Assembly: GCA_037693485.1 (NCBI GenBank)
Contig: CM075353.1
Span: 1,374,001-1,438,000 of the forward strand
Origin: Kitagawia praeruptora
Taxonomy: Eukaryota; Streptophyta; Magnoliopsida; Apiales; Apiaceae
Length of the DNA: 64,000 nt
Direction: 5' to 3'
Shown here: positions 62,901 to 64,000 of the stretch, piece by piece
Position numbering within the stretch: the first letter of the stretch is position 1
Layout of the letters: each line of letters starts with the position of its first letter
Made by a program: the position numbers and the translations under genes
The notes under the pieces: generated by a model
Told to the model about the DNA's origin: nothing
Database searches by the model: none
What the model saw: only the letters and a program-made list of their open reading frames with translations

Positions 62901-64000
62901 AATAAGTATCATTCTTAAGTTGAATATTCGTTATTGATTCAATGAATATCATCTCAAATATCCATTTGATGATTATTCCGTCAATAAGCATTATTATTAA
63001 TTTGAATATTCATTATTCGTTCAATGAATATTATTCTGATTATTTATTCAAAGATTATTCCGAGCAACACTTTTTCCAATATCTGTGACTTAATAAATAT
63101 TCTTCGAATATTTATTTAATTCTTCTAACTTTTTTCAAAAATGATTTACTTCATTCACATAGTATCATCAACCTTCGAGCATTATATAAATTATTACAGA
63201 GTCTTATTATTATTGTTATATTATCAAGGAAGGTTCTCAAACTCTATTCTTCGTTCAATCCTGTCTCACAAATAATAAGGAAACCTTACTTGAGAAATGT
63301 TATTTATCTTGTGACTGCCCGGTCATAAATTATTCGTTTTACTCGCAACGTGGTTGCTATTATTCATGGTATTGCGTGTACCCACTCATTATTCGAGGGG
63401 TAAGAATGTTGGAACAAGTTGGTATCCATTAACAAGCAACAGCTTGGGAAATATTGGTGAATTTTTTTTTCCAATTAGATACGACTACCTGGTGGAGTAT
63501 TATCAACAAGTATTTTACTTGGGGAAAGGGGGACGAACTTTACGTTTCAAAGTTATGGATGTGAAATGAACTAGGAGATGCGTAAGTGGCCCAGTGGCGC
63601 CGGTCCAGCAAATGGCCCAACCGTTGGCCGAGGGGGTTCTAGAGGGCGGTAGACAAGTAAATCCGTCGGTGCTTCCTTCTACATGTAGTAAACAAGAGGT
63701 GGGGAGCATAACATGCGACTGATCATCGTGTAAATGCTATGTCTCCTGGCGCGTCAAACTCCAGTATTAGTTCATCACTCAATGTTGGAAATTTTCTGCA
63801 ACATCATCTTAGTTGGCAGAGTTGAAAAGTATTTCAAACCGGAATTGCAATATCTTTCTTGCAAATTCCTATTTTTATGAAAATGATGCTATCTTGCTTA
63901 TTTTGGCATAGCACATGCTTCCACGAAATATATACTTGTTGAGTTACCTTGTAACTTCATCCTTTATATTGAACTTGCAATATTTTCTCTAATGCATGGC
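59932..64000 (+). mobile_element. 3' LTR of the chromovirus (right end outside window)
   Basis: It starts TGTAAGAACCCAG and is collinear with 39581 to about 43648. By alignment with the 5' LTR about 500 bases remain beyond the window. Similarity to the 5' LTR is high throughout, so the element is relatively young despite its coding damage. ORFs at 59804-60070 (minus), 61662-61871 and 63354-63569 recur in the 5' LTR and look non-coding. Confidence 0.94.
62570..63040. repeat. Palindromic AATATTC array in the 3' LTR
   Basis: Counterpart of the array at 42220-42690, with the same unit order and only point differences. The array was therefore fixed before this element inserted. Confidence 0.8.

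Overview
The window is plant nuclear DNA from a large, repeat-dense eudicot-type genome. The evidence is intron-containing coding sequence, chromoviral, Tat-like and SIRE-like LTR retrotransposons, CACTA, Stowaway and Helitron elements, and a SINE resembling the plant Au family. The species cannot be fixed from the sequence. No undisturbed host gene was found. Nearly all of the window is transposable elements nested in one another, many delimited by visible target-site duplications (TSDs).

Left third (1-21258). A Tat-like Ty3/gypsy element on the minus strand (5' LTR 20763-21258, gag fragment 18973-20729) was split by a non-autonomous LTR element. That element has LTRs of about 5.35-5.4 kb around only 2.3 kb of non-coding interior (5' LTR 1-5127, entering from the left edge; interior 5128-7425; 3' LTR 7426-18972). 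Its 3' LTR was then hit by a 6.2-kb CACTA transposon (10673-16866, TSD ATT). The CACTA carries no visible transposase but holds a spliced, C-terminally truncated copy of a host L-Ala-D/L-Glu epimerase gene (13076-14454, minus strand).

Middle (21259-28749). AT-rich sequence is packed with small DNA elements: a 1.1-kb element with a perfect 23-bp terminal inverted repeat inside a TA microsatellite, two head-to-tail Helitron-like units, a Stowaway MITE, a well-delimited Helitron (24446-25617), a second Stowaway-like MITE split by a poly(A)-ended insert, and another Helitron-like element.

Right part (28750-64000). A chromodomain Ty3/gypsy element dominates: 5' LTR 39581-48685, interior 48686-59931, 3' LTR from 59932 past the right edge. 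It has an extra acidic ORF ahead of gag, then gag, protease, RT, RNase H, integrase and chromodomain, broken by stops, frameshifts, a SINE and a nested solo LTR. Three solo LTRs of its own family (28750-33677, 44046-48573, 54834-59626) all lie inverted relative to it, each with a perfect 5-bp TSD. Between the first solo LTR and the element lies the 3' end of a SIRE-like Copia element on the minus strand, with a 1.2-kb-codon env-like ORF that is now a pseudogene.

The non-autonomous element at the left shares LTR termini, primer-binding site and polypurine tract with the chromovirus at the right. This suggests the first was mobilised by proteins of the second family.
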